A stretch of DNA of 64,000 bases from Ampelocalamus luodianensis (GCA_036346255.1 JAYEVH010000226.1:186001-250000), one strand, 5' to 3'. Positions 35,896-48,256 are shown, numbered from the stretch's first letter. The notes: a model not told the origin generated them from the letters alone. A program made the numbers and translations.

Positions 35896-36834
35896 GCTAC
35901 CTTGGATGAAGACCATGGTTGTCTTGCTTCAAGAACAATCAATAAGACCTACAGGAGGGCTAAGGATCGCTAACAAGATCATTCTCGGTCACAAGATTCT
36001 TCTTCCTATGAATTCCATGCTAGCTCAAGGTCTATTCAGACTTATGGATGTTGAGATGCCAACCTATTACCTTCTGGTGATGATTCTCATTCGTCACACA
36101 TGTGTTCTCATCCTACTTACCGTTACGGAAATCAAGCCAATGCAAAAATTGTTTACCAGTAGGTGGAACCCGCTTATTACCAACTAATTTATAATCATTG
36201 GGTAAAATATGCCCAACAAATATACACTTAGGATCAATACAAAACCCACCTAGCTCAATCTAAAGGACTTCTCCTAGTTGATAGTTGGTAACAATGAGTA
36301 CATTGCACAACTTTCGTGTTTCTCGACAATGTATTGGTATGAATTGATACTCCATTATTGTTTTTAGTATGCTAGTTAAGTTATCATTCATTATCATTAA
36401 CTTATGTTTTTATTATTTTAAATGCTTTAGAACACTTGGAGGAGAGGGCTGCCCTAGATAGTGAAGCTAGTAAGGAAGACTTTTTATGTACAACATCAGA
36501 CTCCTTACAAATTTATAACTAGACATCAAGCTACTTATGTATCAGGATTGTTACTTCATTAAACGCTTTCTAATTAATATTTGCATTATTCCAATTGCTA
36601 ATTATCCATAACCAGTTTTCTCATATATTTTTTCCGGTTTTGGTTCCAGTTTTTTCTAACGGTTTTTTTTTTTCAGTTTTTGGCGGTAACCGGTTTCAAA
36701 AGCTCCTCAATTCAAATTTTAGTTTTCGAATTTCCGGGTTTTTTTTCTGGTTTTTCCGGTAATTGGCCGGTTACCGTTACCGATCGCCGGCTGGTTTTTC
36801 CACCCGTTCCGGAATTTGAATCCTTGCTCTCACT

Positions 36835-38570
36835 AGCCTTTTTTCTAATGATGTGCCAATCAGCAGGCACACAACTTGAGCAGCTACTGCACCATTTCTG
36901 CTAACTTTCTTCAATGATAAGATAGGCTTCATTCAAAGTCATAGATGCAAGCACTGAGCTCATCGCAGCCTCAAATCATCAGTAAAGCAAAGCTAAGAAT
37001 CAAAGGAGTGAAAGCTACAAATCAATTTCCTTTTTTTCCTTTTGAGCCTGCGACTTGATCCTGCAGATAAGTTTGCTTAACAAGATCTCAGAAGCACATA
37101 GAACCCAGAAAAGGAACACTAAAAGCCAAACCACACCCTTCATTCCAGTCTATGACAGGTCGGAATCTGCATGCCAATGCTCTGCCTTTTACTCCATTTT
37201 CTCTTGCTGGGAGAGAGCAGAAGAAACTTCCCCTTTGTCAAGGGTATATGTCCTGATTCTGCGGCCCTTGCATAGCTTTCCAATTATTAAGGTCATGTCA
37301 GTGTCGCTACGGAATGTGTGTGTCTGACAGCAGATGGCTTTTCTGGGTCAAGCAGATCGGGTCGTTCTCCGACGAACTGTCAGGGAATCCACTTAGTCCT
37401 GCACCAGGAACCCTTGTTGCCAATTTTTCACTCTTGGAAGGCCTAATGCTCAAGTGAACCATCAGAGTTATCAAGCAAATGCTGAAGAAATGACACATAG
37501 ATGACAGAAAAATGACTACCATGGGATATCAATAGTCTGAACAATTTCATATTTCAAAGCTGATCAACCAATTCATGACTGTAAATTTACATAACAACAG
37601 TAGGAGAAATTGGATGGAAATGAAATGAGGCACAATGCGGATATTATTAGCTGAGATGCTGATTACTTGTCATGAGCTAAATGGCTGATTCGTATACAGC
37701 AGAATTGGAATGACCCTATCTGGTAAATTAATGCACTGCACACTATTCTGCTATCAATACGGGCTATGGAACAAAACCAAGGCGAAGTGGTTGTATCAGA
37801 ACTATGGAGTGCAAGATTGATCAGAGTCGCTAGTAAAATTCTTGGAACAGTATTTTATATTCACAAGCTATGCTCTTGTAATTTGTAACAGTTTCTTCTG
37901 GGCTGCATCAAAAGTCCTTGAGGAATGCCCCCCATCTCACTGAGTGCAATATCCTTCACAGATACAGTTGAACTGTATATTTGCTGCCTGACAATTGTAT
38001 TCAACTGTCCCCTAGTACATGGGATTTTGATACCATTTCCATTCATGTGTATCTCCTTTCTGGATTCTGCGTAACAGAAATAAAAAACCAAATAAGGACA
38101 TTGCAATTTCAATAGAACTTAAGAAGCAGATGAAACATCATGTTTTTTTTTTTTTTTGGAGACGATGAAACATCGTAACTTCATGAGTTGTTTAGTTGTT
38201 CTATCTGTGATGTCTATTAAATTTGCAGGCAGCAAAATGAAGTATATGTAATAAGGGGGAAACACCAATTTTGCAGGTTAAAATAGACCTAAAGCATACA
38301 AAACTTAGTAGTGCACATTTGATTTGTTAAAATTTGACCTGTCGCAAACTTGCAATGTCTTGGTTAAGGGAAAAACAGGATGGTGCAGTGTCTTACAAAG
38401 TTACAGTATCTTGATACTGGAATCAATTATTATATTATTAATAGGGTCCACCTTAAGCAGTCATAAGAAGAATTAAGAGATGTATTGTTGGGAATATTTG
38501 GAAAGGTTGCCATAGAAAGATTTCAATCTAACAAATCAAATAATATGTTCATGAAAGTTCTGTTGAGTTG
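36835..38570. other. intergenic sequence with a possible unassigned minus-strand exon
   Basis: Minus-strand 38067-37861 is preceded by a plausible acceptor (TTCTGTTACGCAG) and gives an open 68-codon frame (ESRKEIHMNGNGIKIPC ... QGLLMQPRRNCYKLQEH) ending in TGA. Minus-strand 37470-37307 after TTTCTTCAG is another short open frame. Neither matches a domain I know, and no full gene can be built. The remainder is AT-rich. Confidence 0.3.
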
Positions 38571-38572
38571 TT

Positions 38573-38917
38573 ATGGTGGCCAAGCTGATTGAAAAGGAGA
38601 AGAAGGAGGAAGCACGGGTAGCAACTGCTGCGCGATCTGCGCTGCCGGAGGCATCTCTGATTTTGCCCGTGACTTCTGCATCGTCGACCTCCCTGCCTGT
38701 GGTTGCCCAAACGGTGCTCTCGCCGAGGAAAAAGGCCACTGCCCAACGACTGTCTTCTCCACGCGACCGGCCGACATCTATTGGAGCATTGCGGACCATC
38801 TTCCATGCAATGTTCTGCCGGCGCCACGACCCCTCGTCAACATGGGGTCTCTTAGGGCTTCAACCATGGCCGCCACCACAGCTCGAGGACGAACTGTCGC
38901 GAAAGGAGGGAAGTAGT
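38573..38917 (+). pseudogene. 3' end of a Ty3/gypsy internal region
   Basis: A plus-strand frame ends with QLEDELSRKEGSSVM, the type of C-terminal tail seen at the end of gypsy pol. It is directly followed by a purine-rich tract (GAAAGGAGGGAAGTAG, about 38902-38917) and the LTR start TGTCATGG. The upstream integrase and reverse transcriptase are missing, so this is a truncated element. The frame reads through the tract into the LTR and stops at 39004. Confidence 0.5.
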
Positions 38918-38930
38918 GTCATGGCCTGGG

Positions 38931-38958
38931 GTACTGTTCACGCATATGAACAGTACCA
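38931..38958. repeat. 11-bp perfect inverted repeat in LTR U3
   Basis: GGTACTGTTCA (38931-38941) and TGAACAGTACC (38948-38958) flank CGCATA. It lies about 13 bases inside the gypsy LTR start. Confidence 0.85.
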
Positions 38959-39145
38959 TGGATACTGTAGCACGAGAATAGAAAGGGATTACCTTCCTAG
39001 ATAAGAATATATATTTCCTTAAATAGTTGATTAGTTTCCTTATATAGGGATTAGGTAATTAGAAAAATTATCTATTAGTTAGGAAGGTTATCTATTAGTT
39101 AGGAAAGTCATCTTTTATATTGATTCTATCCATAATTGTTAGAAG

Positions 39146-42100
39146 TGTTATGAATAATGTGTTCATCTATTCAAGAGGCCCAATGAGCAATATATATAGG
39201 GAGTACAAAGGGGGTTGCCATATACAGATAAGGAAATACAAGAGTCCTATTCTAACACCCCCCCCCCTCAAACTCATGGTGGATCACACATACTGAGTTT
39301 GGAGAGAAAATACAAATGTTGTGCCCTAGTCTGTGGCTTCGTGAAGAAGTCAGCAACATGTAACTCTGATGGCACAAACTGTAAAGCAAGTACTCCCTCC
39401 TGCACCTGTGAGCGAGTGAATGAAGCATCTACACCAATGTGCTTGGTGAGCTCATGCTTCACTGGGTCCCGGCAACACCGATAGCACTGCATCGCCGGAC
39501 AAAAGAGTCGAGGTCCCATCACTGCACTCCAAAATCTGCAAGTAGCCACCTCAACCAAGTAACTCGCTGTCATCGCCGCCATAGCTCTCAACTCACCGTG
39601 ACTCGAACGGAATCGCACCGCTTTAGTCTTCCAGCAATCGGGAGGAGCCAAAAACACAAGAAGCGTAAAGAGAACGACGATCGAAGGATCACTAGCCCAA
39701 GTCGCATCGGAGTACGCTCAAGTCAGAGTGAGGTGGAGCTAGGGAAAACAAACGACGAGAGATGGTCCCGCGCAAGTAGCGAAGAACATGAAGAAGGTGA
39801 TCAGAGTGAAGATGGGTAGGACGAGCCATGAACTGACTCAAGATATGAACAGCATAAGCAATATCAGGACGAGTGCTCACAAGGTACACCAAACTCCCAA
39901 CAAGATGACGATATCGAGTAGGATCCTCAAGAGGATCGCCATCAGTGACACGAAGCTGGAGGGATAGCTCCATGGGAGTCTCGCCGGTGCAAGTGTCACG
40001 CACTGCACGGTCAAGAAGATCCCGACATACTTCGCTGGGAGAGGTAGTAGCCCTCAGGCATGGAAGAGACCTCAATCCCAAGGAAGTATGTAAGAGAACC
40101 AAGATCAGTCATCAAAAATTGCTCACTGAGGTGCTTCTTCACATATGTGATGAAGGAGGAATCATCACCAGTGATGAGCATGTCATCAACATACAGAAGA
40201 AGCAGTGTCCTACCCCGAGATGAGGTATGGACAAAAAGAGCAGGATCGTGGGAACTGACAGTGAAACCAACAGCAGTAATCACTGAGGTAAAACGCGCAA
40301 ACCAGGCACGAGGAGCCTGTTTGAGGCCATAAAGAGCACGACGAAGACGACAGACATGCCCATCAGGAACAGAATACCCAGGTGGTAGCTGCATGTAAAC
40401 CTCCTCATGCAAAACACCATTAAGAAAGGCATTCTTAACATCAAGCTGAGAGATAGACCACCGGCGAACAGAAGCAACCGCAACAAAAGTGCAAACAGTG
40501 GTCATATGGGCAACAGGGGCAAAAGTCTCGTCGTAGTCACGACCGTACTTCTGCTGAAAACCGCGAGCCACAAGACGAGCCTTGTAGCGCTCGATAGTAC
40601 CATCAGACCGGGTCTTAATCTTGTACACCCACTTGCACGTGATCGGACGAGGATGCACAGGTGTCGGTACAATATCCCAAGTCTCCGTACGTCGAAGAGC
40701 ATCAAGCTCCTCTGCCATAGCGAGCTGCCACTAAGAATGAGGAGCAGCCTCACGATAAGAACTAGGCTCGCGATGAGAGAGCATGAGCTATCGAGCAAAT
40801 CCAAGATGATTAGGAGGTCGGCGGGATGTCCGGCCACGAAGGACGAACGAGGAGCATCATCGGGAGGATCGGATGTGGGTGTCGGCAAGATACCGTGAGA
40901 GAGACCGGTAAAGGACAAGGACGCCTCGAGTAGTGAATACCGAGAAACGAGACTGTGGTGGTGCAGAACAAGAGGCGTGTCGCAGGAGGTAGCGCCGAGG
41001 CGAGGTATGAAGGAACCACCGGGACGCATCAGGAAAGACCGTGATAGTGGAGAAATGGGTGAAGAGTCGAAAGAGACAACCACGAAATCGACTCAACGAT
41101 GGAAACAGAGGAGCCGAATTTCGATAGAAGAAAGGTCGAGATTCACAAAGACAACGTCTCGTGAAACCTCGATCCGCCGAGCGTATGATCCCAAGAATGA
41201 TAACCCTTATGCTCGTAACTATAACCAAGAAACACACACTCAACCGATCGGATCGACAGCTTAGTACGCCACGAGGTCCGCAATGAACAAAACAAGTACA
41301 ACCAAAAACACGAAGGTGAGTGTATCGGGGCTCGAGAGTAGAGGCGCCTATAGGATCGACACCCTTAAGAGTAGTGGAAGGTCGCATATTGATGAGATAT
41401 GCAACAGAGAAACAAACCTCACTCGTAATCGTGGTGGAACGTGAGAGGCAAGGAGAAGAGCGCGGCGCCTCAATCGATGACGATGTTTGCGCCAAGAACC
41501 CATTCTCGAGCATGGGCACCAGACAAGAAGATCGTAAAGAGTGCCCGCTCGTAAAGAAACTATCTAAAAGCGCGAACAGCATCGCGCAGTAATCACAAAT
41601 AAAAGTACGGACGGGAGAATCAAATCGAGTACGAACCATCGTTGCAAAGCTACGATAGATCGCAAGAAACCGACCACGATTAGACATAGGAAAATCCATG
41701 TAAAACGGAATAATCATCAATGAAGATCACATAAAGTTTATGCCCGCTTTGGAGATAATAAGCGCAGTCCCCATACATCCGAATGAACTAAGTCAAAAGG
41801 ACGAGAAGACAAGGACTCACTAGAATGATAAGGAAGTCAGAGTCGCTGCCCGCCTTACAACCCCGACAAAACATGGTCTTGTCAACAGAACACGCCCAAG
41901 AACACCCTACGAACTAATGAAGAAAGACGGGACCCACACAAGTGACCTAACGGTGATGTCATCGCGCAAAAACTCCTGAGGTGGTGGCGCAGGCGGTGGA
42001 AGTAGTCGTAGAGGTGACAGGAGCAATCAAGTGGACGGAAGGTGGAGGCGATCAAGGATGTAGAGACTTCGACGATCCTCACGCGCCGGCCACCCCAAGC

Positions 42101-44203
42101 ACCGCCCTCGTCTCGCGGGCCCGAACAAAACAGAGCTGGAGTCAAAACCAACCCATACCGAGATCGGTGAGTGACCCACCGAGAGAAGCCGCATGGTAAG
42201 TCGGGAACATGAGAAACAACTGAACAGAAAAGTCGATGGACAAAAGAGTGCCTCGACAATGATGGACAAAGGAGTACCGCCACCGTGCGAACAGAGATAG
42301 GAAAAACAGAGGTCCAATCGACGTGAGAGATGTGGAGTCCGGTGTCATGTGGAAAGATGCACCGTAATCCGTAACCCAAGAAGTACCGGAGGAGACGCTC
42401 GAGCTAGATCGGCGTAACTCGCCGAGCCGAGAGAGCGCTGGTAGAGCTCGCGTAATCTGGCCAACGCAGTCACTCGCCGAGAAGGTCCCGACGGCCGGGT
42501 CCGCTCCTCCCGCCGAGGAAGGGCCTCCTACCCCTTTGATCGCCCACGCGCTTTGTCTCGCGGCGCACCGCACAACGCCGTAGTCGTGCCGAAGTTCTTG
42601 CAATAATTGCATTGAACCCCAGTTGGTGCAAAAGCAGGAGCAGAAACAGACAACTGAGAAGATCCTGTAGTCGAAGCAGAAACCGGCAGTGTAGTCGAAG
42701 AAGGGGTAGCAAGCACACCGAACAAATCGCGCCGCTAACCCGCGCGGCTCCTCAAGACAAAGCGCCGAAAGAGCCTCAGAATCGCTTGGCCGTGGCGGCG
42801 GCGGCAGCTGAGCTCTCGACAGCTCAAACTCGGGGCGCAGACGACAGACGAAGTCATAAAGGCGAAGGCGACCACGATCCGCCTTCTGCACTTTATGACA
42901 CTCCTGACAGAGCGGAGAAGCGAGCTCGTCCAGCTGGCGCCAGAGACTGGCTAGGGCTCGGAAGAAGTCATCGACGAGGAGTCGCCCCGGCGGCGTCTCC
43001 AACTCACGGAGCGAAAGAACCGAGCATCGCCGCTCGCTGGTATCGCCGCGCAAGTACTCCCAGATCTGACGAGTGGCACGCAGACCAACGATGTCCGTTG
43101 GATGGAGTCGCCGACACCGACCACCGTGATGGCTCGAACACGGGCCTCATCAAGACACCCGGCCAAAAGCGTCTATGGCATACCGAAGGCCTCATCGCCA
43201 AAGATCGCTAGCGCGGCGGCGGCGACCTCGCCTCGCTGCGCGCCTCATCTTCTCGTAGAAGGTGCGTATAGGTCGTTCGGGAGAGGTCAACCGCGACGGC
43301 GACAAGGTCGAGTACCAAGAACATGTCCCAGAGGCGAGACCATCAAGCGTGATCTCCATGAGCGAAGACCACACCGTAGTTCGTCCCATGAAGCTTTGTT
43401 CCCGAGAATGGGATCGCAGCGGATGGAAATGGTTACCCAGAGGCGACGCCGACGGCGTGGCGACTAAGGCAACGGTTCAACAAAGCGCCGGATGGGCGCG
43501 CGTTAGATCGACGGCTTTTTTCTTTTTTTTTTACCGGGCCGGCCAAACTAAAAAAAGGTCGGTTTTAATCGATCGACGCCAGGCGCGCGGGGAACTAGGT
43601 TCCCCGCCGCCGCTGAGCGGCGGCGGCGCCGACCGCGCGCTCCGGCGGTGGTCTCCGGCGACGGCCATCTCTGGCCGGCGCAGCAGCGGCCGGCTGAGGC
43701 GCTGGAGGCGACGGAGATTGGCGGATGGCGCGGCTCACGTCGGGCCAACGAGCGGCGCAGCGGCCCACCAACGAAGCGGTGGCGGGTTCGGCCCGTCCGG
43801 CGACAGAGGCGACAGCGGCGGCAGCTAACGGCGGCGGCGCTCGGTCGGATTCCCGATCAGCGGCGGCAGAATGAGCTCTGCTCACGGCAGAGGCGCGGGC
43901 TTCGCGGCAGATCCAGATGGCGGTGCGGAAGGCCTCGCCGGCGGTGGTGTTCTGCTCACTAGAGGCGCGAGCTCCGTGGCAGATCCAGCCAATGGCGCGC
44001 GGAAGGCCTCGCTTGGCGCCGACGATCGGAACACGCGCGGCGCGACGGCAATGAAGCGGAAGGACGCCTAGGTTAGAACCTTGCTCGATACCATGTTATG
44101 AATAATGTGTTCATCTATTCAAGAGGCCCAATGGGCAATATATATAGGAGTACAAAGGGGTTGTCATATACAGATAAGGAAATACAAGAGTCCTATTCTA
44201 ACA
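39146..44203 (-). mobile_element. full-length Ty1/copia retrotransposon with 110-112-bp LTRs
   Basis: LTRs at 39146-39257 and 44094-44203 run TGTTATGAAT..TATTCTAACA. Perfect target duplications AGAAG lie at 39141-39145 and 44204-44208. The primer binding site on the minus strand is TGGTATCGAGCAAGG, adjoining the right LTR (44093-44079). The polypurine tract is a run of nine G on the minus strand (complement of 39258-39266). The LTRs differ by two substitutions and two one-base G-run changes. Coding order on the minus strand is gag, protease, integrase, reverse transcriptase, RNase H. LTRs this short are unusual for a 5-kb copia element. Confidence 0.92.
39274..43475 (-). pseudogene. copia gag-pol of the short-LTR element, densely frameshifted
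   Basis: Reverse transcriptase is an open frame at 40718-40011 with CKWVYKIKTRSDG, KARLVARGFQQ, FLNGVLHEEVYMQLPPGY, LYGLKQAPRAW and YVDD (about 40195). RNase H is in two frames: 40102-39692 and 39657-39274, the latter ending KHIGVDASFTR..ADFFTKP. A CHKVQKADRGRLRLYDFVCR gag segment lies near 42900, a protease-like DYGASFHMT near 42370, and integrase pieces (AYLINMRPST, LRVFGCTCFVH) near 41400-41300. Between 41.0 and 43.5 kb the frame changes every 50-200 bases. No functional polyprotein can be read. Confidence 0.85.
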
Positions 44204-44387
44204 AGAAGAACCCTCTATATAAGGAGGCATATTATAATCGTTGGCATTAAGCAATGAAAATATGATAGTCTAAGTCCCAATCCCTTTCGTCTCCCTAATC
44301 TATAGTCTCCCCTTTCCCCTAGCAGCTGACACCACCCGGCTATCCTCCTGGTGATGCTTACCCCTATGATCTAAGGATCAAACACAC

Positions 44388-44480
44388 CAACTCACTCAAA
44401 AGCATTAGGTGCTAAGGTGAGAATATACTCCTACTTCAAAACCCTCCTCACTTCGGCTCAACCAAGCCTACAACATACAC
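44388..44480 (-). repeat. fragment related to the TRIM at 30977
   Basis: Plus strand: CACACCAACTCACTCAAAAGC, then ATACTCCTACTTCAAAACCC, CCTCACTTCGGCTCAACC and AAGCCTACAACATAC. This follows the LTR, polypurine and internal order of the 279-bp TRIM with many changes. Only one LTR is visible. Confidence 0.45.
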
Positions 44481-45127
44481 TTGACACTAGGCAGGATCTG
44501 GAAACACCTGGGAACATCCAGGGCTCACCACTAGACCTTACACCTACCACAAGTAATTCTTTCCTAAAAAATGTGCCAGATAAATCCCTAACTTAAATCT
44601 CTAAGCTGCCATGTTGGGTTTCATGAAACAAACACGTAAGGTTAAGTTATTGGGAGAAAGATGGGTAATCTACACATACTTCCATAGGTCCTTTGAAAGC
44701 ACATATGCTCACGTAAACTAGTCCATTGAAAGGATAAGAAAGTTTATTGTTGTATGAAATATTGAAATGTACAAACTCTATCTATTGAAGTTTAATCCAA
44801 AACCTAAGAATTTCACAGATAAGCATTAGTGGAATAGGTCCTCCAAAGTTCAGTACTCAAGACAAACAAAGCAATAACTTCTGTAGCTTTCTGCTATTCC
44901 ATTTCATGTTTTTGCTCAGCATGTCATTTAGCAGGCTTAACAGGACAGCAAATAAATAAAACCTCGAAGTTTGGCATGATATATATTTGGCTCTTTTAGA
45001 AGATATAATTTCAGCTAAAAGGGGATCAATTTGCCAAGCTACTTTAAAGAAAACTAAAATGGAACAGATTGATAGACATAATCATCAAAAGGGGCTCAAA
45101 TCTGAGGATACCTTGCAAAAATTCCAG

Positions 45128-48100
45128 TTAGCTTAATGTATGATAACCCATAAGTCCTTGAAAATCATCTGGGTTTGATGGTTTATTTCCAGGTTTAGGT
45201 AACCATGGAAACAATTTGGTAAGGCCTTGCCTTTCAGAATCAGGATTCTCTTGTCTACCATTGACCCCATATTTCTCCCTCTCAATTGCATCCATAATAT
45301 CCTCCCGAGCCACAGTATTGCCACCTAGACAGATCACAGATCACGCTTAGAAATTTCATGATAACAGAACTTTCTAATTGTCTTACATTTCATTAACCTA
45401 ACCATATAAAAACTCTCTCCTTCCAAAAGATGGAAAAATAGACAAAACGGAAATGCAAGTGGCATTATGATTTCCCAGTGGCAATTTCTAACATGGTGGA
45501 GTCAAGGCACTGATAGGAGAAATAATGGGTTAGCAATTTTTAATAATGGAACATAAAATACTTGTTCTGTTCCTCTGAAAATGAAACATGAAACCGTAAG
45601 CTTTGCACTTTGGTAACTCAAAGCATTTCTTAATACAGCAATGATTTACATTAATATGATATGTGAAGCATAAAGAACCAATTGACTTGCTCTGTAGCTT
45701 TAAGTATCTGACATAAGATGATTTTAACTCACCTCTTCGAGCAGCTAGTAGAGCAGCCTCGTTAACAATGTTTGCTAGATCTGCACCGACCAATCCTGGG
45801 GTTACATTAGCAACCAGATCACAAATTATGTCAGGATCCTCTTCCAAAGGAACTTCCCTTAGATGAACAGCCAAAATCTTTCTGCGGCCCTCCAAATCAG
45901 GCACACCAACAAAAACCTTTCTTGAGAAGCGACCAGGCCGACAAAGAGCAGGATCGAGAGCTTTTGGCCTATTAGTAGCAGCCATGACAATAACTTTCAT
46001 GTCCGAGTCAAAACCATCCATTTCAGTAAGCAGCTGTTTATAGAGACAGCAATAAAATCTTCATTCGTTAATATTATATCACAAAGGAAATAAAAGAGAG
46101 TCAAGAGCTAAAATCACACCTGATTTAGGTTTGGTCCCTCTCATCATTAAAACTTCTACCTCTACTTCCACCCACAGCATCAAGTTCATCGATAAAAATG
46201 ATTGACGGAGCAGCTTCTTTGGCTTCCTTGAACAAATCCCTGACACGGGCTGCTCCTCTTCCAACAAAAACTTCAACAAACTCACTAGCTGAAACAGAGA
46301 AGAATGGAATTCCAGCCTCTCCTGCAACTGCCCTTGCCAGCAGAGTCTTCCCAGTTCCGGGAGGGCCAACAAGCAGAACACCCCTGGGTAATTTCGCTCC
46401 CAGCTTCTTGTAGTTCAGTGAACCATGCAAGCAGCTCACTATCTACATTAGGAAATTGTCATATTGTACAATGGTTCATGAGTCTTGTCTGGATATTCTG
46501 CCAACAGTAGTACAGAACTAATTCTATTACAAAGAATTGGAAACAAGACATTAGTTGAAAGCAATATAATTCCTAGTATCAACAACCTTCAGCACTCAAA
46601 ACTTACTACAGAATTGAGAGATAGAAGTACTAACTATTAACCAACCATTCAGCAGAACAACCTACACTTGTCCTAGACGTCCAGTACCATAGTATCTGGA
46701 GACGTACTACAGAGATACTCCCGGTATTTTCTTCAAATGAAGTTTTATAAAACAAAAGAGCAAACATATGATTTCCTAGAAGAACTACATTGCAATTCAG
46801 CAACAGCAAGTCAACATGGCAAGCAGGCTCAAATGCCCTGAATGAAACTTTGACCAGATCATATTGTAGCATACTAGCATTCCTATTTTCCAAGTTCCCT
46901 TTCCTCTCATATGAGAAAACTTAGTTCAAATTGTCCTACTGAGCCAGAGGTGCATAAAGAGCATTTAGTTTGCATCACAAACTCACAATGAATGACAGAG
47001 GAAATTCCACAAAATGTGAAACCGCCTTTGCACATGCCTAAAGTCAAGTATTATTTGATTCAAGCATCCTGATGATGCAAGAGCAAACAAAAGCAATCTC
47101 ACCCTTTCTATTTGCATTTTCAATAGAATGACACACGATAAGTCAAACAAAGTTTATTTGGCTTGAAGTTGAGCATATTTGATATATGTGTAATTGCGTT
47201 GAATACCACCCTTGATGCTTGATTGACATTTTGCTGACTTGTAATATTAATCTGCTCTGCGCCTCTGCCCTTTCCTCTTGCACTCTATGTCTATTGTCTA
47301 CTGATTGTTATATTCACACATTCACCAAATATCACAGAAAACAATCATGGGTGGGCAGTAGAAAAGCCATGTTCACCTCGACAAGCTCCTCCTTGGCTTC
47401 ATCGACGCCCTGGACATCGCCGAACCCCACACTCTGCTTCCTCGACCGGCGCCGCTTCTCCGCGCTGCCCCCAGCCGACATCTGCCTCTGTATGAACCAC
47501 ATCATCGGCAGCAGTGAGACCCACAGCGTCAGCAGCGTGCTCAGCATGTCCACCAGCAGCCTCCCCGCCGGCCGCGGCGCCGACCGGTAGTCCACCCCGC
47601 CCTCCCGCATCAGCCCCAGCAGGAAACTCTCGTCGTGCGGCACCCTCCTCGCGTAGTACGGCCACTTCGCCGCGGCGGCCCCTCTACCGGCCTCGCGCGC
47701 GCGGTCGTCGTCGCCGCCGTCGTCCGCGGCCTTGCTGAAGTAGATGCGGCGCGAGTCCTCCTCGAACGCGACGGCAACCACGGCGCCCGCGCGGAGCCCT
47801 GTCACGAGGTCCGAGTAGGCACCTCCCGGGCGGCGTTCTTGGCAGCGCAAGCCGGGCGGCGAGGAGCAGAACCGCCAGGACGACCGGCGCGGCGCCGCCG
47901 GCGGCATGCGGTGGACGGCCCGCCGTAGCGCGGCCGCGGCGTCGCCCACGAGGTCCCGCCGAGAGCCGCCGGAGCCGCCACAACAGCAGGCGCAGCCGCG
48001 GCCGGAGACGGAGCCGCAGTCGCAGCTTCTTCCCGTCCGGGCGGAACCCCAAATCGGCGCCCTTGTCCTTGTCCACCTCGTTGACCTTGGCACGGACCGG

Positions 48101-48256
48101 GCTCCTCCACCGCAACCGCAAACTAGTGCAACGCCCGGCGTGAAGCACTGCACAGCCATTGTTCCCAGCGAAGCGGGTACAGGGAGTGGGGTTATTGAAG
48201 CAGCAGACGTGAGGACGCGGGAGGGAGGTAGCTGATAAGGGGGAGAAAGAAGCCAT
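45128..48256 (-). CDS. FTSHI3: FtsH-like AAA protein lacking the protease domain (FTSHI3-like, chloroplast)
   Basis: Four exons on the minus strand: 48256-47377, 46442-46120, 46033-45733 and 45324-45128, all with GT..AG borders. The start MASFSPLSATSL opens a Ser/Arg-rich transit-like peptide. Membrane segments are near VVLAVLLLAARLALP and LSTLLTLWVSLLPMMWF. The ATPase has Walker A GPPGTGKT, Walker B IIFIDELDAVGG and an arginine-finger region LCRPGRFSRKV. The protein ends GYHTLS soon after the helical lid (AREDIMDAIEREKYG). There is no M41 HEXXH domain, which matches plant FTSHI3, an inactive FtsH linked to the Ycf2/FtsHi motor complex at the inner envelope. Exon 1 changes frame at about four places (A-B-A-C-B order), and exon 2 lacks one C before TAAATCAG. 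Expected length is about 565-570 residues. It is either a pseudogene or carries sequence errors. Confidence 0.82.

Larger units (their letters stand above)
32947..36826. mobile_element. non-autonomous hAT-type element containing a CACTA insertion
   Basis: Ends CAAGGATCAAAATCCCGG (32947) and, from the right, CAAGGATTCAAATTCCGG (36826). Flanks CTCTCAGT and CTCTCACT form an 8-bp duplication with one mismatch. The ends are rich in GGTTACCGG / AACCGGT words in opposite orientation. Without the 2.54-kb CACTA insert the element would be about 1.34 kb. It has a CAG-rich tract at 35810-35895 and a short frame at 35906-36187 without recognisable motifs. No hAT transposase is encoded. Confidence 0.65.
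38918..44380 (+). repeat. 3' LTR of the gypsy fragment, split by a copia insertion
   Basis: The halves are 38918-39145 and 44209 to about 44380, rejoined across the copia element's target duplication AGAAG. The start is TGTCATGGCCTGGGG after the polypurine tract. A TATA box (CTATATAAGG) lies near 44214 in plus orientation. An 11-base perfect inverted repeat lies at 38931-38958. The right boundary is not fixed, because a TRIM-like fragment follows near 44388. Confidence 0.55.

Noticed and set aside
43548..44071. Arg/Gly/Ala-rich frames near the right LTR of the copia element
   Set aside because: They lie in a GC-rich repeat-like leader between the primer site and gag, open in several frames, without gag motifs.
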